Assembly (NCBI GenBank): GCA_030537215.1
Contig: JAUNOF010000001.1
Coordinates: 1-37,126 of the forward strand
Length of the DNA: 37,126 nucleotides
Origin: Lachnospiraceae bacterium
GTDB taxonomy: Bacteria > Bacillota > Clostridia > Lachnospirales > Lachnospiraceae
Direction of reading: 5' to 3'
Both the position numbers and the translations under genes were made by a program. The first letter of the stretch is position 1; each line of letters opens with the position of its first letter. Below are positions 8,415 through 16,503 of this stretch, in pieces. Under the pieces are notes generated by a model. The model was not told the origin of the DNA. It made no database searches and saw nothing but the letters and a program-made list of their open reading frames with translations.

Positions 8415-8657
8415 GATAAAGCAGCGAATCATCGCTGCTTTTTATCCTTGGTAAACCCCGGAGATGCCGGTTCTTACTAATTGACGCCTAGCCAAGCTAG
8501 GTGGGTGACCGCACTTAGACTTCTGCCTTCCACTCATAATGGAGGCCTGACATCCGCCTAAAAATATTGGAATCCCGTATGTCAAACTGTAGGTTCAAAT
8601 AAGGTAAGAGTATCGAACATTCCAGGAATTTTACCCTTCAACATAGCTTCATTTCAT
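8415..8657 (-). ncRNA. ssrS: 6S RNA
   Basis: Minus-strand RNA with the 6S closing-stem signature: 5' side CCTGGAATGTTCG (near 8629-8617) and 3' side CGGCATCTCCGGGG (near 8470-8457), which pair and match the hallmark GATGTTCG / CGGCATCTC arms of E. coli 6S. Further pairs are GGTAAA with TTTACC at the base and TCTTAC with GTAAGA inside, leaving a large asymmetric single-stranded bulge as expected for the central bubble. Apical hairpins include CCTAGC-TTG-GCTAGG. 6S RNA binds the housekeeping sigma holoenzyme and lowers transcription in slow growth. Strong promoter upstream and terminator downstream; the ends given are the predicted transcript, and the mature RNA is probably shorter (about 8450-8637). 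The family call rests on recognition, not a covariance search. Confidence 0.78.
8418..8441 (-). terminator. Terminator of the 6S RNA gene
   Basis: 10-bp stem AAAGCAGCGA (8418-8427) with TCGCTGCTTT (8432-8441), 4-base loop. On the minus strand it is followed by ATCTTTT. The plus strand also has a T-run, so it could act in either direction. Confidence 0.7.
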
Positions 8658-8663
8658 GGTTAG

Positions 8664-8692
8664 ATTATACAACAGCACTATCTCTTTTTCAA
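8664..8692 (-). promoter_or_regulatory. 6S RNA promoter
   Basis: Minus-strand TTGAAA (8692-8687), 17-base spacer, perfect TATAAT (8669-8664). Predicted start near 8657. Confidence 0.75.
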
Positions 8693-8735
8693 GGACTTTT
8701 TTCAGGGAATCTAATCCAAAAATTCTAGCATTTTT

Positions 8736-10580
8736 TTAACGGTCCATCCCCTCTTCCTGCTTCGCCAGCTTTACGATCCGGCTGGTACCCAGACGGGAGG
8801 CTCCAAGCTCCAGAAACTGCTGTGCATCCGCAAAGGAGCTGATGCCTCCGGCCGCCTTGATCCGTACCTTTTCCCCCACATGTCTGGCAAACAGCTTCAC
8901 ATCTGCAAAGGTTGCGCCTGCTGCGGAAAAACCGGTGGAGGTCTTGATAAAGTCAGCCCCCGCATCGGTTACTGCCTGGCACATCCGAACCTTTTCTTCT
9001 TCTGTCAGAAGGCAGGTTTCAATGATGACCTTTAAGATTCTTGTTCCGCAAGCCTCCTTCAAAAGCCGGATCTCCTGCTCCACCAGGTCGAAGCGCCCTT
9101 CCTTCACGTCGCCTAAGTTGATCACCATATCGATCTCATCTGCCCCGTTGGCGATGGCATCCTTTGTCTCAAACACCTTAACTGCCGTGGTCTGGTATCC
9201 GTTGGGAAATCCGATCACGGTACATATCTGCATCTTTTCCTCCACATACTCCTTTGCCCGCTTTACATAGGAGGGCGGAATGCATACAGAGGCGGTTCCA
9301 TACCGGATCCCATCCTCACAAATCTGACGGATTTCCTCCCAGGTGGCGGTCTGCGCCAGCAGTGTGTGGTCAACCGCCTGGAAGATCTGTTTTCTGTCTA
9401 TATCCCTATTGGCAGCCAAAATATCATCCAACGCGCTGGTTCCTGCTATCTCCTGCTCCGGCTCAATTCCCAGATAATCCAGGATCGTGGCTGCAATATC
9501 GGCAAAGGAGGCTCTGGTGCTTAAGTTAACGCCCTTCTTCACCTTCGGCCCTGCAATCACCCATGGCGTGTACTCTCTGGAATGGTCGGTAGAGGGCGTG
9601 ATGGGATCACATCCGTGGTCCGCCGTAATCATCAGAAGGTCATCCTCACGAAGCATGGCCAAAAGCTCCGGCAGCCTCTGATCAAATGCTGTCAATGCCT
9701 TTGCATAGCCTTCCACATCATTCCGGTGGCCGTAAAGCATATCGTAATCCACCAGATTGGTAAAGCAGAGCCCTTCAAACTCTCCTGCCCCATACTCCAG
9801 AGTTCTCTGGATTCCCTCCTCATTTCCAGTTGTTCTTACCATCTGGGTAATCCCCTGTCCGGCGAAGATATCATAGATCTTTCCCACCGCCAGTACATCC
9901 TTTCCAGCCTTGCAGATAGCATCCAGCATCGTCTCCTTCGGCGGCGTCAGGGAATAATCATGGCGGCGGCTGGTCCGTTTAAAAGGATATTCACCCTCAA
10001 ACGGCCGCGCGATCACCCGCCCTACACCATAAGGACCGGTACAGAGCCTTCTGGCAATCTCACAGTAACGGTACAGCTCATCAATGGGAACCACCGACTC
10101 ATGGGCTGCGATCTGGAATACGCTGTCCGCCGATGTGTAGACGATCAGCTTCCCGGTCCGCATATGCTCCTCCCCATAATCCTTGATCACCTCAGTTCCA
10201 GAATACGGCTTGTTGCACAAAACGCCCCGCCCTGTCTCTTTCTCAAACGCCTCCAAAAGCTCCTTGGGGAATCCCTCCGGAAAGGTAGGCAGAGGCTGGG
10301 GCGAGATCACTCCTGCGATCTCCCAATGGCCAATGGTAGTATCCTTGCCCTTTGACACTTCCGTCATTCTGGCAACTGCACCTTGAGGCTCTGCCTCCTG
10401 GGGACCCCACTCAACCCCATCGATCTGGAACAGCCCCAGCTTCCCCATATTAGGCATGGAAAAATACGGGCTGGTGGAGGCTGCCCGCAAGGTATTGCTT
10501 CCCTCATCTCCAAAATCTGCTGCGTCCGGCATCTCTCCGATCCCGACGCTATCTAATACAATCAAAAAAACACGCTTCAT
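8736..10580 (-). CDS. deoB-deoC: Fused phosphopentomutase and deoxyribose-phosphate aldolase
   Basis: One uninterrupted 614-aa frame joins two enzymes usually made separately. Residues 1 to about 385 are phosphopentomutase (alkaline phosphatase superfamily, Mn2+): metal Asp10 in IVLDSVG, the phospho-Thr region KDTTIGHWE (79-87), ADHGCDP and [10 protein letters not shown]. Residues from about 395 on are a complete class I aldolase (DERA): DEIDMVIN with the catalytic Asp near 484, Schiff-base Lys near 546 in IKTSTGF, and Lys near 575 in KAAGG. Together they convert (deoxy)ribose-1-phosphate to the 5-phosphate and cleave deoxyribose-5-phosphate to acetaldehyde and glyceraldehyde-3-phosphate. The linker is only about 10 residues (around [11 protein letters not shown]), so this does not look like a simple missed stop. 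AGGAAAGG precedes the ATG. Its leader contains a hairpin at 10613-10636. Confidence 0.95.
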   Translation of the reverse strand: MKRVFLIVLDSVGIGEMPDAADFGDEGSNTLRAASTSPYFSMPNMGKLGLFQIDGVEWGPQEAEPQGAVARMTEVSKGKDTTIGHWEIAGVISPQPLPTFPEGFPKELLEAFEKETGRGVLCNKPYSGTEVIKDYGEEHMRTGKLIVYTSADSVFQIAAHESVVPIDELYRYCEIARRLCTGPYGVGRVIARPFEGEYPFKRTSRRHDYSLTPPKETMLDAICKAGKDVLAVGKIYDIFAGQGITQMVRTTGNEEGIQRTLEYGAGEFEGLCFTNLVDYDMLYGHRNDVEGYAKALTAFDQRLPELLAMLREDDLLMITADHGCDPITPSTDHSREYTPWVIAGPKVKKGVNLSTRASFADIAATILDYLGIEPEQEIAGTSALDDILAANRDIDRKQIFQAVDHTLLAQTATWEEIRQICEDGIRYGTASVCIPPSYVKRAKEYVEEKMQICTVIGFPNGYQTTAVKVFETKDAIANGADEIDMVINLGDVKEGRFDLVEQEIRLLKEACGTRILKVIIETCLLTEEEKVRMCQAVTDAGADFIKTSTGFSAAGATFADVKLFARHVGEKVRIKAAGGISSFADAQQFLELGASRLGTSRIVKLAKQEEGMDR

Positions 10581-10723
10581 GAATCCTTTCCTTTCATCTG
10601 TTTTCCCGTTTTTCCGGGCATATCGGGATACCCGGAGGTGTTTCTGCTAATTTCGCTGCCCCCTACATTTTACCATAAACCATAAAATTTTTCATCTCTT
10701 TGAAGACTTTTCTTCCTCCCCCA

Positions 10724-10742
10724 CGTTATAATAAATATAACG
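10724..10742. promoter_or_regulatory. AT-rich dyad between deoB-deoC and sigma operon
   Basis: Perfect 7-bp inverted repeat CGTTATA-N5-TATAACG in the divergent intergenic region, immediately abutting the left end of the mobile-element-like repeat at 10741. Could be an operator or promoter element for deoB-deoC; no regulator is identified. Confidence 0.3.
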
Positions 10743-10875
10743 TAACTGTTCAGTACCTTCACAGTTACGAGCAAAAATCCATTTAAAATCGGCTCCGCCG
10801 ATGGGATTTTTGCCTTCTAGCCCAGATCATTTTACGGTCAGCGCAGCAAGTGCGCAGACCTACTGAACAGTTACA
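10741..10875. mobile_element. 135-bp miniature inverted-repeat element (copy A)
   Basis: Ends GTAACTGTTCAGTA (10742-10755) and TACTGAACAGTTAC (10861-10874) are perfect 14-bp inverted repeats. The element is flanked by identical direct repeats ATATAA (10735-10740 and 10876-10881), as expected for target-site duplication. Its first 29 bases form a small hairpin (CGTAACTGT with ACAGTTACG) that also occurs alone elsewhere in this window. The inside holds further hairpins (GCAAAAATCCAT with ATGGGATTTTTGC; GCGCA with TGCGC) and no gene. It sits between the divergent deoB-deoC and ECF sigma genes and so lies in their promoter region. Confidence 0.75.
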
Positions 10876-10953
10876 ATATAACAGCTCAGATTTCCACATC
10901 GGATAGACTGTTACGAATAAATACCAGAACAGAATGAATGGAGGCGCAGTCCT

Positions 10954-11469
10954 TTGAACCCGCAGCTGCAGTTGGAACGCTGGATGAGCGAATATCAAAA
11001 CTTAATATATTCCATCTGCTACCGCCTGACTGGCGATTACTTTGATGCGGAGGACCTGACTCAGGACACTTTCCTTTCTGCCTACCGGCATCTGAAGGAG
11101 TTTGACGGTCAGAACGAAAAAGCCTGGCTGTGCCGGATCGCCACCAATAAATGCATCGATTACCTGAAACGGGCCGGACGGCGCTCTATCCCCACTGAGG
11201 AGCTATTCTTTTCTTCCCTGCCGGATGGCCGCTCCTCCCCGGAAAAGGAGGCTCTTAAGACAGAGGTCCGGCAGCAGCTTTATGAAAGCTGCTGCAAGCT
11301 GCCGCCGCCTTACCGTCAGGCTGCCCTGGATTATTACTATTATGAACTGGATATCAGCCAGATCGCTGCCAAAACCGGGAAAAATAAAAAAACATTGCAG
11401 ACGCAGATCTACCGCGCCAAAGGAATGTTAAAAAAATTGATGAGAAAGGAAGATTTGTGCTATGATTAA
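10954..11469 (+). CDS. ECF-type RNA polymerase sigma factor
   Basis: 171 aa with the two ECF domains: region 2 (LIYSICYRLTGDYFDAEDLTQDTF, split near residues 17-40, then WLCRIATNKCIDYL) and region 4 (LPPPYRQAALDYYYYELDISQIAAKTGKNKKTLQTQIYRAK in the last 60 residues, read as motifs). It would direct RNA polymerase to its own regulon. The start is TTG 10954, fixed by GGAGG at 10940-10944; no better ATG exists upstream. The stop overlaps the next gene by 8 bases, so translation is coupled. The downstream membrane protein is the likely antagonist. The signal sensed is unknown. Confidence 0.9.
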   Translation: MNPQLQLERWMSEYQNLIYSICYRLTGDYFDAEDLTQDTFLSAYRHLKEFDGQNEKAWLCRIATNKCIDYLKRAGRRSIPTEELFFSSLPDGRSSPEKEALKTEVRQQLYESCCKLPPPYRQAALDYYYYELDISQIAAKTGKNKKTLQTQIYRAKGMLKKLMRKEDLCYD

Positions 11470-11959
11470 AGAAATGAATAAAATTTCCTCTCTGACCGAA
11501 CGAAATGCTGCCGATCCGGCAGAAGGAAATCTCCCCTCCAATCTGCAGGAATTCTCCCTTCTGTGTCAGGATGACCATTGGCTTTCCGATTTCATCCAGG
11601 ATACGGAGAATCACCAGATGCTGACAGCACCTTCCCGTCTGATGCCGGATACACTGGCAAAGCTTCAGAAAATCCAGCTTTCCAAGCGGATCCAGCTGAT
11701 CACCTACAGCTTGAGAGTCAGTCTGGCTGCTGCCGGAGCGATTATGATTCTCTTTACAACTCCGATCCTTCTGGAGCATTCCCCCTTCGGCATAAATGCC
11801 ATGGGACAGACGGCAGGGTGGGAACGAACTGCCATTCACCAGTACCAGCCCAAAGCTGCCCAGGCTGCCCGCCAGCTAAGATCCAGACTTTACGATTTTT
11901 CTGATTCGATCTATCAATTTTCAAATGAACTTTTTACAGGGAGGAATCAACATGACTAG
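11462..11959 (+). CDS. Putative membrane anti-sigma factor
   Basis: 165 aa with no recognised family by eye. It has a soluble N-terminal half of about 75 residues, one membrane segment (LAAAGAIMILFTTPILL, about residues 84-101) and a short external tail. This cytoplasm-membrane-outside layout, together with direct overlap with the ECF sigma gene in front and an 8-base overlap with the gene behind, is what anti-sigma factors show; the function is inferred from this. No HxxxCxxC zinc motif is present, so it is not a classic ZAS-type anti-sigma. Confidence 0.55.
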   Translation: MIKEMNKISSLTERNAADPAEGNLPSNLQEFSLLCQDDHWLSDFIQDTENHQMLTAPSRLMPDTLAKLQKIQLSKRIQLITYSLRVSLAAAGAIMILFTTPILLEHSPFGINAMGQTAGWERTAIHQYQPKAAQAARQLRSRLYDFSDSIYQFSNELFTGRNQHD

Positions 11960-12488
11960 AAAAAAAGGAAAATTTATAACCTTCTGCTGCTCCCTCTTTC
12001 CAGGGGCAGGAGAAATGTATTTAGGATTTTTAAAGCAAGGAATCAGCATCATGGGGCTGTTCTTCCTGCTGTACTCCGTAGGAGGCATTATTTTTCCGCC
12101 TTCTGTCACATTCTGCGCAGTGATCTGGTTCTACAGCTTTTTTCATACCCATAATTTAAACAGCCTGCCGGACGATGAATTTTATGCCATTGAGGATGAT
12201 TTTCTCATTCATCTCCATCAGCTTGGAGGCTGGCGGGAAATCCTGTTTTACCGGTATCGAAGAGTCACCGCAGTTGTGCTGATCCTCCTGGGATTTTCTA
12301 TCGTCTGGAGCAATATAAATAATTTTTTTATGTATTTTGTATCAGATGTGCTTCATGTATCCGGAGAAATCCTGGAAATGTTTTCCTGGTTTTCCCATAT
12401 GCTGCCCCAGACCATCGCAGCCATCCTGATTATGGCCGCCGGCATCTATCTGATCCGCAGCAAAAAGCAGGATCTGGAAGAATCATAA
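11952..12488 (+). CDS. Multi-pass membrane protein of the sigma operon
   Basis: 178 aa, start ATG 11952 with GGGAGG at 11939-11944. The N-terminal part (FPGAGEMYLGFLKQGISIMGLFFL, seen as FPGAGEMYLG then KQG) resembles the TM2-type double-helix motif in which a Gly-Tyr/Leu-Gly turn links two membrane helices; two more hydrophobic segments follow (about 110-130 and 150-168). The middle is acidic and cytoplasm-like. Third gene of the sigma operon; it may take part in sensing at the membrane or be a target. Function unknown. Confidence 0.6.
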   Translation: MTRKKGKFITFCCSLFPGAGEMYLGFLKQGISIMGLFFLLYSVGGIIFPPSVTFCAVIWFYSFFHTHNLNSLPDDEFYAIEDDFLIHLHQLGGWREILFYRYRRVTAVVLILLGFSIVWSNINNFFMYFVSDVLHVSGEILEMFSWFSHMLPQTIAAILIMAAGIYLIRSKKQDLEES

Positions 12489-12502
12489 TACAGCTGTATA
12501 AA

Positions 12503-12532
12503 ACCCCCGGCAAGCCGCAGCCTGCCGGGGGT
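12503..12532. terminator. Terminator shared by sigma operon and cupin gene
   Basis: Perfect 10-bp stem ACCCCCGGCA / TGCCGGGGGT. On the minus strand it is followed by TTTTATAC (good for the cupin transcript); on the plus strand only by TCCTTGTTG. Confidence 0.7.
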
Positions 12533-12561
12533 CCTTGTTGCATATTAATCATGGAACCTGC

Positions 12562-12903
12562 TTATTCATTGATCACCAGCGCAATCATTTCCATGTCCTC
12601 TTCGCTGTTATTTTCCATGCTGTGCCACTCTCCGCATGCGATCGTGCAGATGTCGCCCGCATGAACTGTAGTTCTGGACTTATCATTATCAACAAAGGTA
12701 CCTTCCCCTTTGATAATGTAGTACGGCTCTGTGTTGCCCACATGCTGATGCCAGCCGATGCTGCAGTGCGGCGGGATCACCACCCTTGCATACATAGTGC
12801 CGTGCCCCATCAGCTCCTCTGCGGTTAAGATGGGATAAAGAACAACATGTCCCTGACCGCCTCTTAAATTTTCTTTTATTACGGGTTCGTTATGCTTTAC
12901 CAT
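12562..12903 (-). CDS. Small cupin-domain protein
   Basis: 113-aa single-domain cupin. The metal site is visible: WHQHVGNTEPYYIIKGEG (His, His and Glu, about residues 52-69) and a second motif with CGEWHSMEN (His near residue 93). Such proteins bind a metal and may be isomerases, sugar-binding or storage proteins; the substrate cannot be told from sequence. ATG 12903 follows AGGAGG. It is a single gene with its own terminator downstream. Confidence 0.85.
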   Translation of the reverse strand: MVKHNEPVIKENLRGGQGHVVLYPILTAEELMGHGTMYARVVIPPHCSIGWHQHVGNTEPYYIIKGEGTFVDNDKSRTTVHAGDICTIACGEWHSMENNSEEDMEMIALVINE

Positions 12904-12983
12904 ATGTATGACCTCCTGTTTCCTTTTACAAGATAAGTATACAGCGAAATTCCAGGAGACTCAATCGTAAATTGTAATTTTGT

Positions 12984-13012
12984 TGTAACTGTGATAACAC
13001 GGAACAGTTACG
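12984..13012. mobile_element. 29-bp inverted-repeat element (copy D)
   Basis: GTAACTGT (12985-12992) and ACAGTTAC (13004-13011) form a perfect 8-bp inverted repeat with the same ends as the 135-bp element at 10741. Flanked by identical TTTTGT direct repeats (12978-12983 and 13013-13018). The right repeat touches the stop codon of the SleB-type gene, so the element sits directly behind that gene. Confidence 0.65.
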
Positions 13013-13017
13013 TTTTG

Positions 13018-14019
13018 TCATCGGAAAAATTCATGTCCTCCATGGCTGAACAGGAAGGTCAGTCTTCCGTCAAACCATCTGACATTACCGGAATAAGACG
13101 CTTTCCGGTTCATAAAATACAGCGCTCCCTGGGAATAATCCTCCCCATCCAGCGCCCGGTTTACACAGTCAATGGTATCCTGAGTCACCTTTACCCGGTT
13201 GATGGAGCCGTTGCTCACCGGTGAAAATTGGGACCGCTCATACACAACACTGGTAATATTGTCGGGGAACTGTTTGCTGCGGACGCGGTTCATGATCACG
13301 TTTGCCACCAGGATCTTTCCAGTGCTGTCACAGCCGCCGGCTTCCGCCTGTACGATCTTCAGCATAACCTGATAATCCTGTTCGCTGTACGGGATCCGCA
13401 AAGCCGCCTTTCTGGCTTCCTCTTCCTTCTTCCGCACTTCCTCAGCCGCTTTCTCGGCAGCATCCGCCACCTGCTTCATCCGGATTTCCTTCTGAGCCTG
13501 CCCGACCCGCTCTCTCACGGTCCGTTCTGACTCCAGTTTCATCTTCGTATCCTGCTCCAGCACATCACCAATCAGCGCCTGACCAATATCCGAAGAAGCC
13601 TCCGCGTCCTGAGTTTTCACTTCTGCTAACAATCCACTTTCCTCAAACCCGGTCTGACTGGAGTCCCCAAAACCTGCAGCCTCAGAGGAATTCCTTCCAT
13701 CAGAAGCCAGCGCCCCGTCAGCAAATGCCTCTGCATCTACCTCCTGCACCAAAAGGCCTTCTCCCAGGCCTTCCCCAAACGCAAGGGATTCCAGTTCCTG
13801 TTCCAGTTCATCCTCATCCCCAGGATGAACCTGAGTATAGGCAGCCAGTGCATTTCTGCCGCTGCCTCCAAAGCCTGTGGAAGAAAACGCCACAACCGAT
13901 ACCACCATACAGCCGACTGTCAGTACCGCCGCATTTCGATGCATCTGCTTTGACACATTCACCACCAGTGCTCGAACGAACTGGAAAAGGGTTTGAAGAA
14001 ATGAGTGTAATGGTAACAT
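13018..14019 (-). CDS. SleB-type cell wall hydrolase
   Basis: 333 aa. An N-terminal membrane or signal segment (AAVLTVGCMVVSVVAF, about 29-44) is followed by a long low-complexity acidic region, a Lys/Glu/Ala-rich coiled-coil stretch (EKAAEEVRKKEEEARKAA, about 190-207), and a C-terminal hydrolase_2 domain of about 120 residues (PF07486). In that domain, YQVMLKIVQAEAGGCDSTGK carries the Glu expected to be catalytic, and NVIMNRV, SQFSPV and ALYFMN follow. This is the fold of spore cortex-lytic SleB and vegetative CwlJ-like transglycosylases; the coiled-coil linker is unlike classic SleB, which has a peptidoglycan-binding domain. ATG 14019 follows GAGGAGA. Confidence 0.85.
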   Translation of the reverse strand: MLPLHSFLQTLFQFVRALVVNVSKQMHRNAAVLTVGCMVVSVVAFSSTGFGGSGRNALAAYTQVHPGDEDELEQELESLAFGEGLGEGLLVQEVDAEAFADGALASDGRNSSEAAGFGDSSQTGFEESGLLAEVKTQDAEASSDIGQALIGDVLEQDTKMKLESERTVRERVGQAQKEIRMKQVADAAEKAAEEVRKKEEEARKAALRIPYSEQDYQVMLKIVQAEAGGCDSTGKILVANVIMNRVRSKQFPDNITSVVYERSQFSPVSNGSINRVKVTQDTIDCVNRALDGEDYSQGALYFMNRKASYSGNVRWFDGRLTFLFSHGGHEFFR

Positions 14020-14141
14020 ACATTCTCCTCTTTTCTTCTCTGTCCGCAGCCGCGCATTACCTTCACAGCTACTTCAACTCTTTATGCTGCAAAAAGCAGG
14101 CATCCCCCACTTTCTGCATGATTTAAGGGTTAACAAGGCAC

Positions 14142-14171
14142 ATTATATGGGACAGCATGTAAAATTGTCAA
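14142..14171 (-). promoter_or_regulatory. Promoter of the SleB-type hydrolase gene
   Basis: Minus-strand perfect TTGACA (14171-14166), 18-base spacer, perfect TATAAT (14147-14142). One of the strongest promoters in the window, indicating vegetative (SigA-type) expression rather than a sporulation sigma. Confidence 0.8.
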
Positions 14172-14468
14172 TGGAGCTTCTGAAATTTTGGCACTTTTTT
14201 GGTTTGGAAATAATTGACTTTCTTTTTTTTGTAATAACTTCACAGAATAAAACGATTTTTTTGTACATAAATTATAATTTTTTCACGGAAGTTTTTTACA
14301 AATATGTTACATTTCCGTTACTTTTTCTCTTCGCATTTTGCATCAAAATGTAACATTATAATTTTATGTAAATTATAAGGTATGTTTTATCGTCCTTATT
14401 TATTCTTTTTTCCGCCTTTTTCTCTATTCAGAAAATGCGCAAAATCCCCACTTTTCCTATTCTCTTTT

Positions 14469-14504
14469 GAAAAAAAATCCGCAGATCAGGTTATGGTCTG
14501 CGGA
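14469..14504 (-). terminator. leuCD terminator
   Basis: Minus-strand stem TCCGCAGA / TCTGCGGA (14504-14497 with 14485-14478) with an 11-base loop, followed by a run of eight T. Confidence 0.88.
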
Positions 14505-14529
14505 AACAAATGCGATTTGATTTACTTTT

Positions 14530-15015
14530 TTACTTGGCATTAATATAGTTCACCAGTCCGCCTGCAGTGATAATCTTCTGCATAAACGGCGGGAACGCCT
14601 GGCCGGTGAAGGACTGGCCGGTGGTTTTGTCTGTGATCACACCGCTGTCAAAATCCACTTCGATCTCATCTCCCGCCTGGATGGCCTTGGCTGCCTCCGG
14701 GCATTCGATGATAGGAAGGCCGATATTGATCGCGTTCCGGTAAAAGATCCGGGCAAAGGTCTCTGCAATCACACAGCTGACCCCTGCGCACTTGATGGCT
14801 AACGGCGCATGCTCTCTGGATGAGCCGCAGCCGAAGTTCTTATTTGCCACGATAATATCGCCCTGCTGTACCTTGTTTATAAATTCCTTATCAATATCCT
14901 CCATACAATGCTTGGCAAGCTCCTCGCCCTTGGTGGCATTTAAATATCTTGCCGGAATGATAACATCGGTATCTACATTATCTCCATATTTAAAAACGTG
15001 TCCGTTTGCTTTCAT
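14530..15015 (-). CDS. leuD: 3-isopropylmalate dehydratase small subunit
   Basis: 161 aa, the swivelling domain that completes the LeuCD isomerase of leucine synthesis (2-isopropylmalate to 3-isopropylmalate). Motifs: [15 protein letters not shown] near the start, [13 protein letters not shown] (substrate-binding) and [11 protein letters not shown]. The length fits the short class found in Clostridia and archaea rather than the about 200-aa enterobacterial form. ATG 15015 follows GAGGAGG. It lies 14 bases behind leuC, so one transcript. Confidence 0.95.
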   Translation of the reverse strand: MKANGHVFKYGDNVDTDVIIPARYLNATKGEELAKHCMEDIDKEFINKVQQGDIIVANKNFGCGSSREHAPLAIKCAGVSCVIAETFARIFYRNAINIGLPIIECPEAAKAIQAGDEIEVDFDSGVITDKTTGQSFTGQAFPPFMQKIITAGGLVNYINAK

Positions 15016-15029
15016 GATCTTCCTCCTCA

Positions 15030-16295
15030 TCAGCCCATCAGTTCACATGGGCAGGAAATTTTTCCAGTTACCGCGCTGGCAGCAGCAACCGCCGGGCTTG
15101 CCAGATATACCTCAGAATCCACATGGCCCATACGTCCTACGAAATTGCGGTTGGTGGTGGAAATGCATCTCTCACCGGCTGCCAGGATGCCCATATAGCC
15201 TCCCAGACACGGACCGCAGGTTGGAGTACTGACAACCGCTCCTGCCTCAATAAAGATCTCCAGAAGTCCTTCCTTCATAGACTGTAAATAAATGGCCTGG
15301 GTAGCTGGAATCACAATACAGCGCACATGCTTTGCCACCTTGCGTCCCTTTAAGATCTGAGCAGCCGCACGCATATCATCCATCCGTCCATTGGTACAGG
15401 AGCCGATCACCGCCTGGTCGATCTTAATATCGCCTACCTGGTCGATGGTCTTTGTGTTTTCCGGAAGATGAGGGAAGGCAACCGTTGGCTTTAACTGGGA
15501 CAGATCAATGGTGTAGACAGCCTCATATTCAGCGTCTGCATCTGCCTCATAAACGGTAAAGTTCCGCTTGGAATGCTCCATCATATAACGAATCGCCAGA
15601 TCATCCACCGGGAAGATACCGTTCTTTCCGCCTGCCTCAATAGCCATGTTGCAGATGGTAAAGCGGTCATCCATAGTCAGGTACTGGATTCCCTCTCCGG
15701 TAAACTCCATGGATTTGTAGAGCGCTCCGTCCACACCGATCATGCCGATGATATGCAGGATCACATCCTTGCCGCTTACCCACTTCCCCGGCTTTCCTAC
15801 CAGCTCAAAGCGAATGGCAGAAGGCACCTTAAACCATGCCTTGCCGGTCACCATTCCGGCTGCCATATCCGTACTTCCCACACCAGTGGAAAAGGCTCCC
15901 AGAGCGCCGTAGGTGCAGGTATGGGAATCTGCGCCGATCACCGCATCGCCAGCCACTACCAGACCTTTTTCCGGAAGCAGCGCATGCTCGATCCCCATCT
16001 CACCTACATCAAAATAATTGGAGATTTCATGCTTACAGGCAAAATCACGGCAGCACTTGCAGTTCTCTGCAGACTTGATATCTTTATTTGGAATAAAATG
16101 ATCCATGACCAAAGCAATCTTGTCCTTGTCAAACACCCTCTGGTTATCCATCTTTTTCATCTCATTAATTGCAACCGGGGACGTAATATCGTTGCCCAGA
16201 ACCAGGTCTAAATCAGCTTCGATCAGCTGTCCGGCCTTTACCTCCGGAAGCCCTGCATGGGCAGCTAAAATCTTCTGAGTCATTGTCATTCCCAT
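15030..16295 (-). CDS. leuC: 3-isopropylmalate dehydratase large subunit
   Basis: 421-aa aconitase-family subunit carrying the [4Fe-4S] cluster for leucine synthesis. The cluster cysteines are seen in SCTNGRMDD (about residue 300) and in TCGPCLGG (about 360, CxxC). [23 protein letters not shown] is the conserved active-site stretch (read in parts). The 421-residue length is typical of the archaeal/clostridial class, which also contains homoaconitase-like enzymes, so a broader substrate range is possible. Start at 16295 is favoured by GGAGG 9 bases upstream; in-frame ATGs lie at 16289 and 16283. Divergent from a LysR gene that probably regulates it. Confidence 0.95.
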   Translation of the reverse strand: MGMTMTQKILAAHAGLPEVKAGQLIEADLDLVLGNDITSPVAINEMKKMDNQRVFDKDKIALVMDHFIPNKDIKSAENCKCCRDFACKHEISNYFDVGEMGIEHALLPEKGLVVAGDAVIGADSHTCTYGALGAFSTGVGSTDMAAGMVTGKAWFKVPSAIRFELVGKPGKWVSGKDVILHIIGMIGVDGALYKSMEFTGEGIQYLTMDDRFTICNMAIEAGGKNGIFPVDDLAIRYMMEHSKRNFTVYEADADAEYEAVYTIDLSQLKPTVAFPHLPENTKTIDQVGDIKIDQAVIGSCTNGRMDDMRAAAQILKGRKVAKHVRCIVIPATQAIYLQSMKEGLLEIFIEAGAVVSTPTCGPCLGGYMGILAAGERCISTTNRNFVGRMGHVDSEVYLASPAVAAASAVTGKISCPCELMG

Positions 16296-16369
16296 GTGAA
16301 TTATCCTCCTTCTATCATTTAAACTCTTGTTTTGAAAACGTCAATCTTTTTATTTCCTGTACTTAACGC

Positions 16370-16399
16370 TTTACATTTTATCATAAGTATTGTTATAAT
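16370..16399 (+). promoter_or_regulatory. Probable promoter of the leuCD-linked LysR gene
   Basis: TTTACA (16370-16375), 18-base spacer, perfect TATAAT (16394-16399). The AT-rich imperfect dyad around 16388-16406 is a possible LysR site between the divergent genes. Confidence 0.55.
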
Positions 16400-16421
16400 A
16401 AAAATACATAATAAGAATGGA

Positions 16422-16492
16422 ATCCATAAAATAAAGTTATATAGCAACGGCTCCGTCCGTCTGTAATGGGCGGAACGGCCATATTTATGGAT
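16422..16492 (+). promoter_or_regulatory. Structured 5' leader of the LysR gene
   Basis: ATCCATAAA (16422-16430) pairs with TTTATGGAT (16484-16492), enclosing an inner GC-rich hairpin (TCCGTCC with GGGCGGA, about 16452-16473). The outer stem ends directly before the GAGGAGG ribosome site at 16493-16499. No T-run follows, so it is not a terminator. A role in translation or mRNA stability is inferred. Confidence 0.5.
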
Positions 16493-16503
16493 GAGGAGGT
16501 CCT

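Larger units (their letters stand above)
14020..14529. other. AT-rich intergenic region between SleB-type gene and leuD
   Basis: Contains the promoter and about 115-base leader of the SleB-type gene (14020-14171), then about 300 bases of very AT-rich sequence with no convincing gene, then the leuD terminator. A fragment near 14056-14073 (TACCTTCACAGCTAC) resembles the right half of the 29-bp repeat family and may be a decayed copy. Confidence 0.5.

Noticed and set aside
9582-10355. 257-codon frame opposite deoB-deoC
   Set aside because: Shadow of a well-supported gene on the other strand; no ribosome site and no recognisable domain.
8736-10580. Possible sequencing error joining deoB and deoC
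   Set aside because: Both parts are in one frame with normal codon use and a short plausible linker; no duplicated or truncated ends are seen. Kept as a true fusion, though raw reads would settle it.
14052-14075. Sixth copy of the 29-bp repeat
   Set aside because: Only the right half (TACCTTCACAGCTAC) is recognisable; the left arm is missing, so it is mentioned only as a possible remnant.
14084-14353. 89-codon hydrophobic frame in the AT-rich region before leuD
   Set aside because: No ribosome site; it overlaps the strong minus-strand promoter of the SleB-type gene; its composition simply reflects AT-rich DNA.
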